Shown: positions 51,601-58,956 of the stretch, piece after piece
How the letters are laid out: each line of letters starts with the position of its first letter
Numbering within the stretch: position 1 is the stretch's first letter
Made by a program: the position numbers and the translations under genes
Source of the DNA: Paenibacillus rigui
GTDB lineage: Bacteria > Bacillota > Bacilli > Paenibacillales > NBRC-103111
Length of the DNA: 64,000 bases
Direction: 5' to 3'
NCBI RefSeq assembly: GCF_002234615.1
Contig: NZ_NMQW01000022.1
Coordinates: 62,001-126,000, forward strand
Notes under the pieces: generated by a model
What the model was told of the DNA's origin: nothing
What the model saw: only the letters and a program-made list of their open reading frames with translations
Databases searched by the model: none

Positions 51601-53680
51601 TCCGATTCGGCTGACTGACCGCATCTCGGAAAGAACCGGGAATTGGCAATGCCCCTTCCGCATAATCCAATAAATTGTTTACAACGTATACGGAGCCGCC
51701 CCGTCCGCCCGTGGCGTACATCCCCCCGCCTTCAGCGCCTGGAAAGGCCGGTGTTCGCGTATTTTCGGCAAGGTTAATGTTCAAACTAATCTTTTTGCTG
51801 GTGCCTGCTCTTCCTGCGGCATCAACATACCGGTATTCAACCGTATTAGCCCCTGCATCACTAACCGTGAAAGCACTTGTATAAGTAACCCAAGGTCCAT
51901 TATTGATACGATATTGCACGCGATTCGCTGCAGGGAGGTCGTTATTCACTTCCATATAAACCAATACAGGCTTCATGTAAGAACCCAAAACTCCATCGGG
52001 CAGCGCCGGGTCCACGACGGGCGTTACCGATTCGAATATTTTCGGATATACAACCCGTATACTCGGATCCCAGCCTCCGAAAATACGCGGAATGGTTAAA
52101 TTGCTGGCTTGCTCCGCAGTCATAGCAAAATGAGCCGGGTCTGTGTCCGCTGCAAGCTTACGGGTGGACGGACTTGCTCCCGGCCCGGTACTGTTATACT
52201 CCGAATAAAAGTAAGTCAGATTATCGGTCATTTCTGCCCAACCGTCTTGATGAATATGGTCATCCATCCACGTGTTAATGTAACGAACGGTCGGCTGGTC
52301 CTGCCAAGGACGGCCCAAATAGTGCTTCCCTTGGGTTGTGCTGTCCTTTAATAGACGAGAATTCATAAATACAAATCCGGGAAGCTCGCCTGCTGCATTT
52401 TGTGTAGCACCCGCGGTAATGTAGCCTCCGGAGCGCGAAGGTCCGTTCATACTGACAATATCGCATTGGTCAAAAACCGCGGCAGTTGAAGGCCCGTAAA
52501 TAAAATCGACCGAGCCCTTGATCTCGCAGTTGCGATAATATTGCCTGCCGGTTTTGTCGTAATAAGTGACTCCTGTGTAAAGCGTATCCTGATACCCGAC
52601 AAATCTGACATTCTCGAAAACAACCTGATCCGAAATGACACGAGCAGCCAAGGCCCGGCCTTTCGTCACGTCCGAAGCGTTCTCAATGGACAAATTCGCC
52701 GCATAAAAATAATTGGCTGTCGTTCTGGTGCCATCGGCTCTATCCTTCGTGCCGCCGACAGTTAGCGTTGCCGTGTCTAAAGCAGGTAATGTTGCCGTCC
52801 CGTTGCCGGAGACCGGTGTAAATTCATTATCATTATAAAAAATTCGGGTTTTATCCTTGCCTTCGCCTATCATAGATACATAAGGCACCGTTACAGAGAG
52901 CTTTTCATTGTAAGAACCCGCTTTGATGTATATAATTTTCCGTGTCGTATTGTTGGCAGGGATGGATTCGAGAGCAGATTTGATATTGGAAAAGTCCCCT
53001 GTACCATTTTGGGCCACGGTGATCACCATTGCAGGGCTCACAGCTGCTTCCTCACTAATGGCGCTTTCCCCGCTTGCATTAGCAGCCGCAACAATATAGT
53101 AATAGGTCGTTCCATTCGTAACCGATGTGTCCGTATACGATGTTGTCGTTAAAGTGCTGGTTAACGTCGTATACGGACCTCCGCTGACTACGCTTCTCTT
53201 AACAGCGTAGCTCGTTGCGCCAGATACCGCAGACCATGTCAGCTCAACGCTTCCGTCATTGGCTGCTCCGGCTACGTCCGCCGGTGCTGCAGGCGCACCC
53301 GCTACCGGCGTATAGGGTACAGCCCGAGCCTGGTTGGAAATCATACTTTCCGCTGCAGAGCTGACGGCTGTTACCACATAATAATATGTCGTACCGTTTT
53401 GAACCGTAGAATCAGTAAAGGTAGGATTGGTCACATTGCTGGCCACCAAGGTATCGTATGGCCCTCCATTCACTGTGCTGCGCTTCACTTTATACGACGT
53501 GGCTCCAGTTACGGCCCCCCATGAGAGTGTCACCTGATTATTGCCCGGCGATGCTTTTAATTGTGCCGGATTACTAACAACGGAGTCTACAGTCGCTGCA
53601 TGGGCAATATCCATTCCGGGGAACAGCAATACATTCAGCATAAGTAAACAACATATCCCTATATACAGGGCTTTCTTCAT
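48632..53680 (-). CDS. Secreted pectin methylesterase-pectate lyase multidomain fusion
   Basis: Exported enzyme of 1682 residues. Signal peptide 1-28. Two fibronectin III domains occupy about 35-125 and 133-217. A CE8 pectin methylesterase (about 220-545) carries the catalytic Asp364 (GYQDTLYTG), Asp392 (SVDFIYG) and Arg457 (LGRPW). An Ig-like module precedes a PL1-like right-handed beta-helix lyase (about 643-1000; FPGAEGGGMYATGGRGG, IRFRGGE, DHVSGSWSTDE). Then come a calcium-binding segment DSDGDGMPDTWE, an Ig-like domain, a concanavalin-like domain (about 1190-1360), two short Ig-like modules and a C-terminal module ending LKAFVWDSTTSQ, shared with the 831-aa neighbour. The esterase would unmask galacturonan for the lyase. 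No SLH domain. AGGAGG precedes the ATG. Confidence 0.92.
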   Translation of the reverse strand: MKKALYIGICCLLMLNVLLFPGMDIAHAATVDSVVSNPAQLKASPGNNQVTLSWGAVTGATSYKVKRSTVNGGPYDTLVASNVTNPTFTDSTVQNGTTYYYVVTAVSSAAESMISNQARAVPYTPVAGAPAAPADVAGAANDGSVELTWSAVSGATSYAVKRSVVSGGPYTTLTSTLTTTSYTDTSVTNGTTYYYIVAAANASGESAISEEAAVSPAMVITVAQNGTGDFSNIKSALESIPANNTTRKIIYIKAGSYNEKLSVTVPYVSMIGEGKDKTRIFYNDNEFTPVSGNGTATLPALDTATLTVGGTKDRADGTRTTANYFYAANLSIENASDVTKGRALAARVISDQVVFENVRFVGYQDTLYTGVTYYDKTGRQYYRNCEIKGSVDFIYGPSTAAVFDQCDIVSMNGPSRSGGYITAGATQNAAGELPGFVFMNSRLLKDSTTQGKHYLGRPWQDQPTVRYINTWMDDHIHQDGWAEMTDNLTYFYSEYNSTGPGASPSTRKLAADTDPAHFAMTAEQASNLTIPRIFGGWDPSIRVVYPKIFESVTPVVDPALPDGVLGSYMKPVLVYMEVNNDLPAANRVQYRINNGPWVTYTSAFTVSDAGANTVEYRYVDAAGRAGTSKKISLNINLAENTRTPAFPGAEGGGMYATGGRGGSVYVVNNLLDYAEGALPIPGSFRDAVSQPNRTIIFSVSGTIHLAQPLTIGKPNLTIAGQTAPGDGIALSGYAVKIGSGTSTAGGNIIVRYIRFRGGETLLDDTFNITGDNVILDHVSGSWSTDELFSSENNKNFTLQWSFITDSLNHSIHTKGPHGYGGIWGGSNATFAHNLITNHVNRNPRFARATDIPNYPQKIDFRNNVIYNWAGNTIYGGEMATGINIVNNYFKPGPNTYNSFSRIVAPSAGDAGGGAFYISGNYMVGDPEVTANNLVKNANGSYKAINPDSTFTLKTTPFIYPDANDSIGGPTTTDTAEAAYQKVLLHGGASLPKRDSLDARIVNEVKNGTGRTVNKIANDGGLPELLSVPAPMDSDGDGMPDTWEAAHGLDPNDNGLDSNGNKIAGNPNGSFGDMDGNGYTNLEDYINSLADTPVQSNPIVSVDTPAKHQAFVVNDPIQLSATATAAASGATIAKVIFYDRDQKIAEVSSAPYQFTWTDAVEGQHYIYAKAIDSNGVMTLSDAVIAYVNGPANAAPWSSQDVGTVQIPGTANMTGTAYKVKGSGEIDINGTSDAFHYVYQPVKGNFELYANVSFESEYDEDVKAGFMLRESLDPASKATGVFLSTDPTDDFSVDTSGRKISVINRTAAGSKYKEQLRRSSSLKAPYWIKMERVANKVSGYVSKDGVDWSLVASNDVDYGETVYVGMAVDAPKTTTNIDYLMAANFTDLHLYGSAEFTLDNAASGTVETPAYIITGTVKDRAKISVVNNGVSVVDAVYTEAGGTFSKPITLNEGVNTIVVSASNEELFGSSVSSKTIVVTYNKTSVVYTPSVHIPNVVNSHSYSLVGSISRDASVTVMVNGKVVLDHVKQLKNVSFTVPISLKEGSNEIVVSSVDDYQVSGYQTYQVTYVKNWGDQLFNVAGLTLTDRSGNAVSGLVSSSDVVAAISVHNNSAVSQNGVLVIGLFDQQNRMVRYSIVSNMFASGEDKQMKAILRVPDIVLGYQLKAFVWDSTTSQIRISNEVTIR

Positions 53681-53703
53681 TGTGCAACCTCCTATCTCTA
53701 TGA

Positions 53704-56199
53704 TTACTGTACGGATAACTCTTCCGCCAACGGAGTTTGTCCTTCGAGGCGATCAAGGCTGTCCCAAATGAATACTTTTACTTTATAACCGCTCACTTCA
53801 GCAGGAAGTATAAATCCGGCGCCTAAAGTCCTCGTCTCGCCCGGCTTGAGCTCGGCGACGGCAGATGAAAAGTCAATCATGGTGTGGTTTGCGTCATACA
53901 GTACAAACCATAGCGTAAGCTGCTTCTTGGTCGCTGTCGTATTCACGACCTTCTTTTCGGCGAATACATTTTTCGAAGGGGCCAGCGCATTCACGCGGTT
54001 TCCGTTAAAATCGTATACCGCACCTTGACCTGCCCAGAATACATACTCCATTGAGTAACTCATTTTGCTAAAATTACCGGCGAGATCCATACTGGAAATC
54101 TCAATGAGGTTATTCCCTTCCTGTAAGGTCAATGGATAGGAGAAGGGTTCATAAACTGATTTATAAACGGAATCGACTACATTCGCCCCGTTTAATTTAA
54201 CCGTGAGCTTGGCTGCTTTACTTAATGTTCCTTGAACTGTATAAACAGCTTCCCTAACGGCAGCAGGAGGTGCAGGTACATGAATTTCTGGAACAACGCT
54301 GTCCAGATTGACCGTTGCCGTTACAGTGTCATAGAACTTGGAGTTCATGCGTTGCGCATAAACTTCAACCTGGTTGGTACCAGAGGTTAAGTTCAGATTC
54401 AGCTCGAATTTGCCGCCACTAACCAATCCGCCGCTTGGCAATGTAAGAGAATTTCCATTCTGATAGACGGACAAGTATACGCTCTCGCTAACCGATCCCG
54501 TCATCTTATACGATGATGTGTTGACCCACTGTTGAACTGGATCCAGCGTCAAGCCGGTTGACACTCTTTCCACCATTGCGAAATAGCCGGCGTTTTTTCC
54601 TAAATCAAAATTAGCGTAGTCGTTGTATCCCAACAGAACCTTGGAACCTGCGGCAAAATCCTTTTTATAAATGTCAAAGGTGTATCCGGATGTCACCGTG
54701 TTCAGCTTGATATTATCGCCGGTATTGGTCCAGTCGGACATCCATGCTGGAATCGTTGCATTTTTATCGATCGCCACATATACGGTAGCTTTGTCCTTGA
54801 CAGTGAATCCAATGATTTGGTCCTGCTTGGTTCCATCATAACCATTGGGATATCGCATGACGTCCTTGTACGTGGTGGCTATTCGATCCAACTTCGCATA
54901 TTTTTCCGGAATCTGTGTGAACTGAAACGGCACCTCATTAGCTACGGAGAGATTAAAAACCTTATCCCCTACATTGGTTCCAGATTGAAAGCTCCACAAG
55001 TAACCGTAGTAGTTCGCATTCGCAGTAAGCCCTCCCACAACACTGGTATCCGGTGTCTGGACCGGTGTCGTTGCATAGGGGATTCCATCAAATTCGGTGA
55101 TCTTACTTTCGAAATCACCAGGTTTGTTATCTGGAGTATATAAACCGTATTCATCGCGGGTAACCGTACTTAAGCCTAAAGTATACGTTTGTCCATTGAC
55201 TAAAGGTGTATTAGCCATTCTCGCAATATCGTAAAAAGCGTTAATATCTGAATTCGGTGTATTGGAAGTACCCGTATAGTCCTTCCAGTAGGTGGTCGCA
55301 TTCGCAATATTTCTCCACTGGCTCTCGCCCTTCAGCTTAATTCTGATGCGATACTTGGATGCATAAGAGTAGTGCTGTGCTGTCCACATGACCCTGGAGT
55401 TACGTGAACCGGAAGTAACAAGCTTGGGAGCAGGCGGTTCCGGCTGAAATGGTGTACGAGTCACCTTAACGCCGCGAATCCAGAGATCTCCTGAAGTCCC
55501 CGGCGGTGCGATAACCATTCTTTTCAAATTATAGATGGGAAGGCTTTTGTTCATTTGGGTCCGGGCTTGGCTATTGATAAGAGTGCCGTCCCAAAACAAG
55601 CTGTACCTTTGAGTAACGGTATTAAAATCCAATCGAATCGTATGCCATTCGCCCAGATTATACGTTCCTCCCAAATCGCCTGCGGGCGCTGTAGATAAGA
55701 GATAAGCCAGCCCTTTAGATGCTGTCACGCCTGCCCCTACCATAAAGGTAGTTCCTTGGGAGGGGAAAAATTGGATAATACGGTCATCCTTCTTCGTACC
55801 CGTTTGCATGAAAGTGATTTCGGTAGAGATGGTTCCCGTATATGGCTCACCGAATGTTTTGCTGAGTTGAAATTCGTTTCGCAGGGATCCGTCCGTTACA
55901 ATGTTGCTTGCCTTGATATGAAGTGCCGGAGTACCCGTATAGGGATCCTGTTCCACTACGGCCGATCCCGTACCTGAAGTGTAGGCTGAGTAATCGAAGC
56001 CAAGATCGGAGCCCTGTAAACCGAGTGGAGTGGTGGAAAAGTCTTTTTCGAAAATCGTAGCGGGTGCATAGGTATCGTCAATGACCGAAGAACTCACATC
56101 AGCTTCCGCCGCCGATACAGCTGGAGCATCGGGTTCAAACATAAAAAACACGTTGAATAGCAACGCTAAGCATAGAGCTAGTGAAATCTGTTTACGCAA
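53704..56199 (-). CDS. Large secreted multidomain protein of the pectin operon, function unknown
   Basis: An 831-residue exported protein. TTG at 56197-56199 is chosen since GGAGGTG lies just upstream and a clean signal peptide results (RKQISLALCLALLFNVFFMF, cleavage near VSA). The N-terminal ~230 mature residues look like a concanavalin/LamG-type sandwich (GEWHTIRLDFNTVTQRYSLFWDG). A fibronectin III-like part, a segment with VYVAIDKNATIPAWMSDW (seen beside secreted lyases), two Ig-like modules (EGNNLIEISSMDLAGNFS) and a C-terminal module ending KVFIWDSLDRL follow. No catalytic residues are evident. It could bind pectin or be an uncharacterised lyase. It is first in the operon, 23 bases before the pectinase. 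Confidence 0.85.
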   Translation of the reverse strand: MRKQISLALCLALLFNVFFMFEPDAPAVSAAEADVSSSVIDDTYAPATIFEKDFSTTPLGLQGSDLGFDYSAYTSGTGSAVVEQDPYTGTPALHIKASNIVTDGSLRNEFQLSKTFGEPYTGTISTEITFMQTGTKKDDRIIQFFPSQGTTFMVGAGVTASKGLAYLLSTAPAGDLGGTYNLGEWHTIRLDFNTVTQRYSLFWDGTLINSQARTQMNKSLPIYNLKRMVIAPPGTSGDLWIRGVKVTRTPFQPEPPAPKLVTSGSRNSRVMWTAQHYSYASKYRIRIKLKGESQWRNIANATTYWKDYTGTSNTPNSDINAFYDIARMANTPLVNGQTYTLGLSTVTRDEYGLYTPDNKPGDFESKITEFDGIPYATTPVQTPDTSVVGGLTANANYYGYLWSFQSGTNVGDKVFNLSVANEVPFQFTQIPEKYAKLDRIATTYKDVMRYPNGYDGTKQDQIIGFTVKDKATVYVAIDKNATIPAWMSDWTNTGDNIKLNTVTSGYTFDIYKKDFAAGSKVLLGYNDYANFDLGKNAGYFAMVERVSTGLTLDPVQQWVNTSSYKMTGSVSESVYLSVYQNGNSLTLPSGGLVSGGKFELNLNLTSGTNQVEVYAQRMNSKFYDTVTATVNLDSVVPEIHVPAPPAAVREAVYTVQGTLSKAAKLTVKLNGANVVDSVYKSVYEPFSYPLTLQEGNNLIEISSMDLAGNFSKMSYSMEYVFWAGQGAVYDFNGNRVNALAPSKNVFAEKKVVNTTATKKQLTLWFVLYDANHTMIDFSSAVAELKPGETRTLGAGFILPAEVSGYKVKVFIWDSLDRLEGQTPLAEELSVQ

Positions 56200-56381
56200 G
56201 GCAGTAGACACCTCCAATTGAATTTACATGTCAGCAGTCAAAGAAAAGCCATTGCAGGCGAATGTGGACGAGAGCCTGTCCCCTCCCTCTTCATGAAATT
56301 ACCTTGCTATCACCCCTTTCAGAACCAGCACACAATAAATGTCAGCGTTTTCAGTTTCTCGTATATGGGGTAAACCATTAG

Positions 56382-56401
56382 ATGAAAGCGTATCCATTTT
56401 A
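56382..56401 (-). promoter_or_regulatory. cre-like site overlapping the probable pectin operon promoter
   Basis: ATGAAAGCGTATCCA (plus strand, 56382-56396) fits WTGNAANCGNWNNCW at all defined positions. On the minus strand it starts at the last base of TAAAAT (56396-56401), a possible -10 box, so bound CcpA would cover the start of transcription. The ~180-base leader between it and the 831-aa gene holds no other feature I recognise. Confidence 0.55.
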
Positions 56402-56530
56402 GGTTAAACTTTATTTCGATATCTTTGATAGTTTATTACAATATTTAATTAATTTATTAGGGTATTCATTCCATAATCATAGGCTATCTGATTCACATTA
56501 ACTTTACCGCAAAGCCCTCCGCCAAAAACC

Positions 56531-56578
56531 AAAAAGGTCAAGTTCAAGAGCTTGTATAAGCTCTGAACCGACCTTTTA
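56531..56578 (-). terminator. Terminator after the AraC-family regulator
   Basis: A long stem with AAAAGGTC/GACCTTTT outer arms (56532-56539 with 56570-56577) and GAGCTT/AAGCTC inner arms, U-rich on both strands, 90 bases after the regulator stop codon. Confidence 0.7.
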
Positions 56579-56667
56579 TTCATCTTACTCGTTATACGAA
56601 AACAAATGAACCTCTTGTTTCCTCACGATCCTAGCGTTGTTTGCTGGCCTATCAGGACTCCGCTAAG

Positions 56668-57504
56668 CTACTTCACTTTTCTGTAATATAGCGGCGCGTA
56701 GCCCGTGATGGACTTGAACACTCTGCCAAAATGAGTAACACTGCCGAAGCCTACCTTTTTGGAAATAAGGCTGACCTTCATGGAGGATCGCTCCAAAAGC
56801 TTCTTCGCTTCCTTGATCCTGACGCTGTTCAAATACTCCACGAACGTAAAGCCTGTCGCTTCTTTGAAAAATCGGCTTAAATAATAGGGGCTGACGTAAA
56901 ATTTCTCTGCCAGCAGAGGAAGCGACAGCTCCTGCATATAATGGGTGTTGATATAGCGGACAACCTCCGAAATTCTTTCATGCATCGGGCTTGGTGATTC
57001 CAAAGCCTCCATGCTGTATTGCTTGACATGACGGCAGCAAATAATGAGCAGCTGGATAACCAAAGTCTGTGCATACATTTCGAAGCCAGGCTTTTGATCC
57101 TGAATCTCCAGCATGATACGGTTTGTAAGCACCTCGATGGAGAGCCTGTCCTGCAGGGAGCATTTAACTATAAGGTACTCGCTCTCGAACAGAGGCTGCA
57201 GTATGTCCTTGTAGGAACCGTTCACCGAGGCCATATAGCTCTCATGAATATTCACGATGAGCCGCTCATGCTTGGGCATTTCCGTATTGGTTGTCCGATG
57301 CAAAATATTCGGGGAGATAATAATGACATCCCCCTCGTTGATGACCATCGTCCTGTCCTTTATAAAAAATTCCCGTGTTCCGGACATCAAATAGAAGATT
57401 TCGTACGTACTGTGAAAATGGGTAGTAGGCATGTGATGACTTAATGCCTTCCGGTAGGATATTAAGAAGGTTCCCTCACCGTTGTCAAATTGCATATTTC
57501 CCAT
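56668..57504 (-). CDS. AraC-family regulator with cupin-type sensor
   Basis: A 278-residue regulator. The N-terminal ~100 residues form a cupin sugar-binding fold (HMPTTHFHSTYEIFYLMSGTRE, NEGDVIIISPNILHRT). The C-terminal ~100 residues hold two helix-turn-helix units (LSLPLLAEKFYVSPYYLSRF and VSLISKKVGFGSVTHFGRVF). It is divergent from the GH105 gene with 156 bases between them and lies between the secreted and the intracellular pectin genes, so it probably answers to an unsaturated uronide or rhamnose signal. ATG at 57502-57504. Confidence 0.92.
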   Translation of the reverse strand: MGNMQFDNGEGTFLISYRKALSHHMPTTHFHSTYEIFYLMSGTREFFIKDRTMVINEGDVIIISPNILHRTTNTEMPKHERLIVNIHESYMASVNGSYKDILQPLFESEYLIVKCSLQDRLSIEVLTNRIMLEIQDQKPGFEMYAQTLVIQLLIICCRHVKQYSMEALESPSPMHERISEVVRYINTHYMQELSLPLLAEKFYVSPYYLSRFFKEATGFTFVEYLNSVRIKEAKKLLERSSMKVSLISKKVGFGSVTHFGRVFKSITGYAPLYYRKVK

Positions 57505-57660
57505 CCAGCGTCGTCCCGCCTCTCCCTTGTTTTGTTCTTCTTATTATACGCCACTGCACAATTATTGCAAAATATAAGAAGAATGAGGCCATCTTTGCAA
57601 AAAATGTACATATTGCTGTGCTAATATAGCCTTAAGTACAAGACGGGAGGAATAAAAACG

Positions 57661-58791
57661 ATGAATGTTTCAGAATCGAATACCAAGGGAGAAGTACGGG
57701 AGACGCTGTCCCCCATTCAATGGGCTGAGAAGGCCTGCGAGGCATTGATGTTCAAATTCGAACCGGAATTGCTTCCACCGGACCGTTTCCATTACCACCA
57801 AGGCGTCTTTCTTTCCGGGATGGAGAAATGCTGGCGGGAGACCGGGAACAACAAATATTATGATTACCTCAAACGCTGGGTAGACAGCCAGATTCTCCCG
57901 GATGGCAGCATCAAAAAGTACAATGCCGACGAGCTGGATGATATTCAGCCGGGCGTGCTGCTCTTTAATTTGTATGAGCAAACGGGGGACGAACGGTATA
58001 AGAAAGCGCTGCACACGCTTGTACCTCTGTTAAAGTCATGGAAGACCAACCCGTCGGGCGGGTTCTGGCATAAGGAGCGTTACCCGAATCAAATGTGGCT
58101 GGACGGGTTATACATGGCGGGGCCGATTGCCGTCCAATTCGGCAAAACCTTCGGCGAAAGCGAATATTTTGATATGATGACCTTCCAGGCCATCCTGATG
58201 GAGAAACATACCAAGGACCCTAACACCGGCCTGCTGTACCATGGCTGGGATGAAACCAAAGAAGCTGCATGGGCTGATCCTGTGACAGGCCTGGCTCCGG
58301 AGTTCTGGGGCCGCGCGATCGGCTGGTATCCTGTCGCCCTGCTGGAAATGTTCGAACACCTGCCTGCGAATCATAAGGATAAGGCTGCACTGACAGCGAT
58401 CCTTCAAGACCTTCTCGTCGCCCTGACGAAATACCAGGATGCCTCCACCGGCTTATGGTATCAGGTTGTCGACAAAGCCGACCGGCCGGATAATTGGCTG
58501 GAAAATTCTTGTACCGCCCTATTCGTTCATGCCATTGCCAAAGCCGTTCGCTTCGGCTATCTGGACGCCAAGTATATGGAATATGCCTGGAAGGGCTACC
58601 AGGGCGTTATTGATACGTTGAAGTTCGATGAAAACGGCAACGTCATCATTGGCCAGATTTGCATCGGCACAGGAATCGGAGATTACGCCCACTATATTGC
58701 CCGGCCTACCAGCGAGAATGATCTGCATGGCGCCGGAGCCTTTATTCTCATGTGTGTGGAAATGAGTCAGGCGCAAGCAACGGGGCAATAA
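57661..58791 (+). CDS. Unsaturated rhamnogalacturonyl hydrolase, GH105 (YesR/YteR type)
   Basis: A 376-residue cytoplasmic enzyme with an (alpha/alpha)6 barrel. It hydrates and releases the unsaturated galacturonic acid left at the end of oligosaccharides by pectin or rhamnogalacturonan lyases. Asp93 and Asp148 (MWLDGLYMAGP) are 55 residues apart, the same spacing as the two essential aspartates of YteR; RFHYHQGVFLSGM and FWGRAIGWYPVALLEM are family marks. No signal peptide. GGGAGG precedes the ATG. A TAATAT box lies at 57622-57627 without a good -35, which fits activation by the divergent AraC protein. Confidence 0.94.
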   Translation: MNVSESNTKGEVRETLSPIQWAEKACEALMFKFEPELLPPDRFHYHQGVFLSGMEKCWRETGNNKYYDYLKRWVDSQILPDGSIKKYNADELDDIQPGVLLFNLYEQTGDERYKKALHTLVPLLKSWKTNPSGGFWHKERYPNQMWLDGLYMAGPIAVQFGKTFGESEYFDMMTFQAILMEKHTKDPNTGLLYHGWDETKEAAWADPVTGLAPEFWGRAIGWYPVALLEMFEHLPANHKDKAALTAILQDLLVALTKYQDASTGLWYQVVDKADRPDNWLENSCTALFVHAIAKAVRFGYLDAKYMEYAWKGYQGVIDTLKFDENGNVIIGQICIGTGIGDYAHYIARPTSENDLHGAGAFILMCVEMSQAQATGQ

Positions 58792-58887
58792 TTTAACCGA
58801 TCCAAGGATAAACGGCTTGGCCATCTTTGCTGATGGCATGCGTTTGTTAAGGTAAACGAAGGTTGTAAAACTTATACTTTCTACTTA

Positions 58888-58924
58888 AAAAGGGGACTGA
58901 CGGAATAAACGTCGGTCCCCTTTT
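58888..58924. terminator. Bidirectional terminator between GH105 and GH106-like genes
   Basis: A 15-bp stem with one wobble (58888-58902 with 58910-58924) and seven-base loop, beginning with AAAA and ending with TTTT, between convergent genes. Confidence 0.85.
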
Positions 58925-58956
58925 CTCAATGCATGACACATTGCGTCTCGAACATG

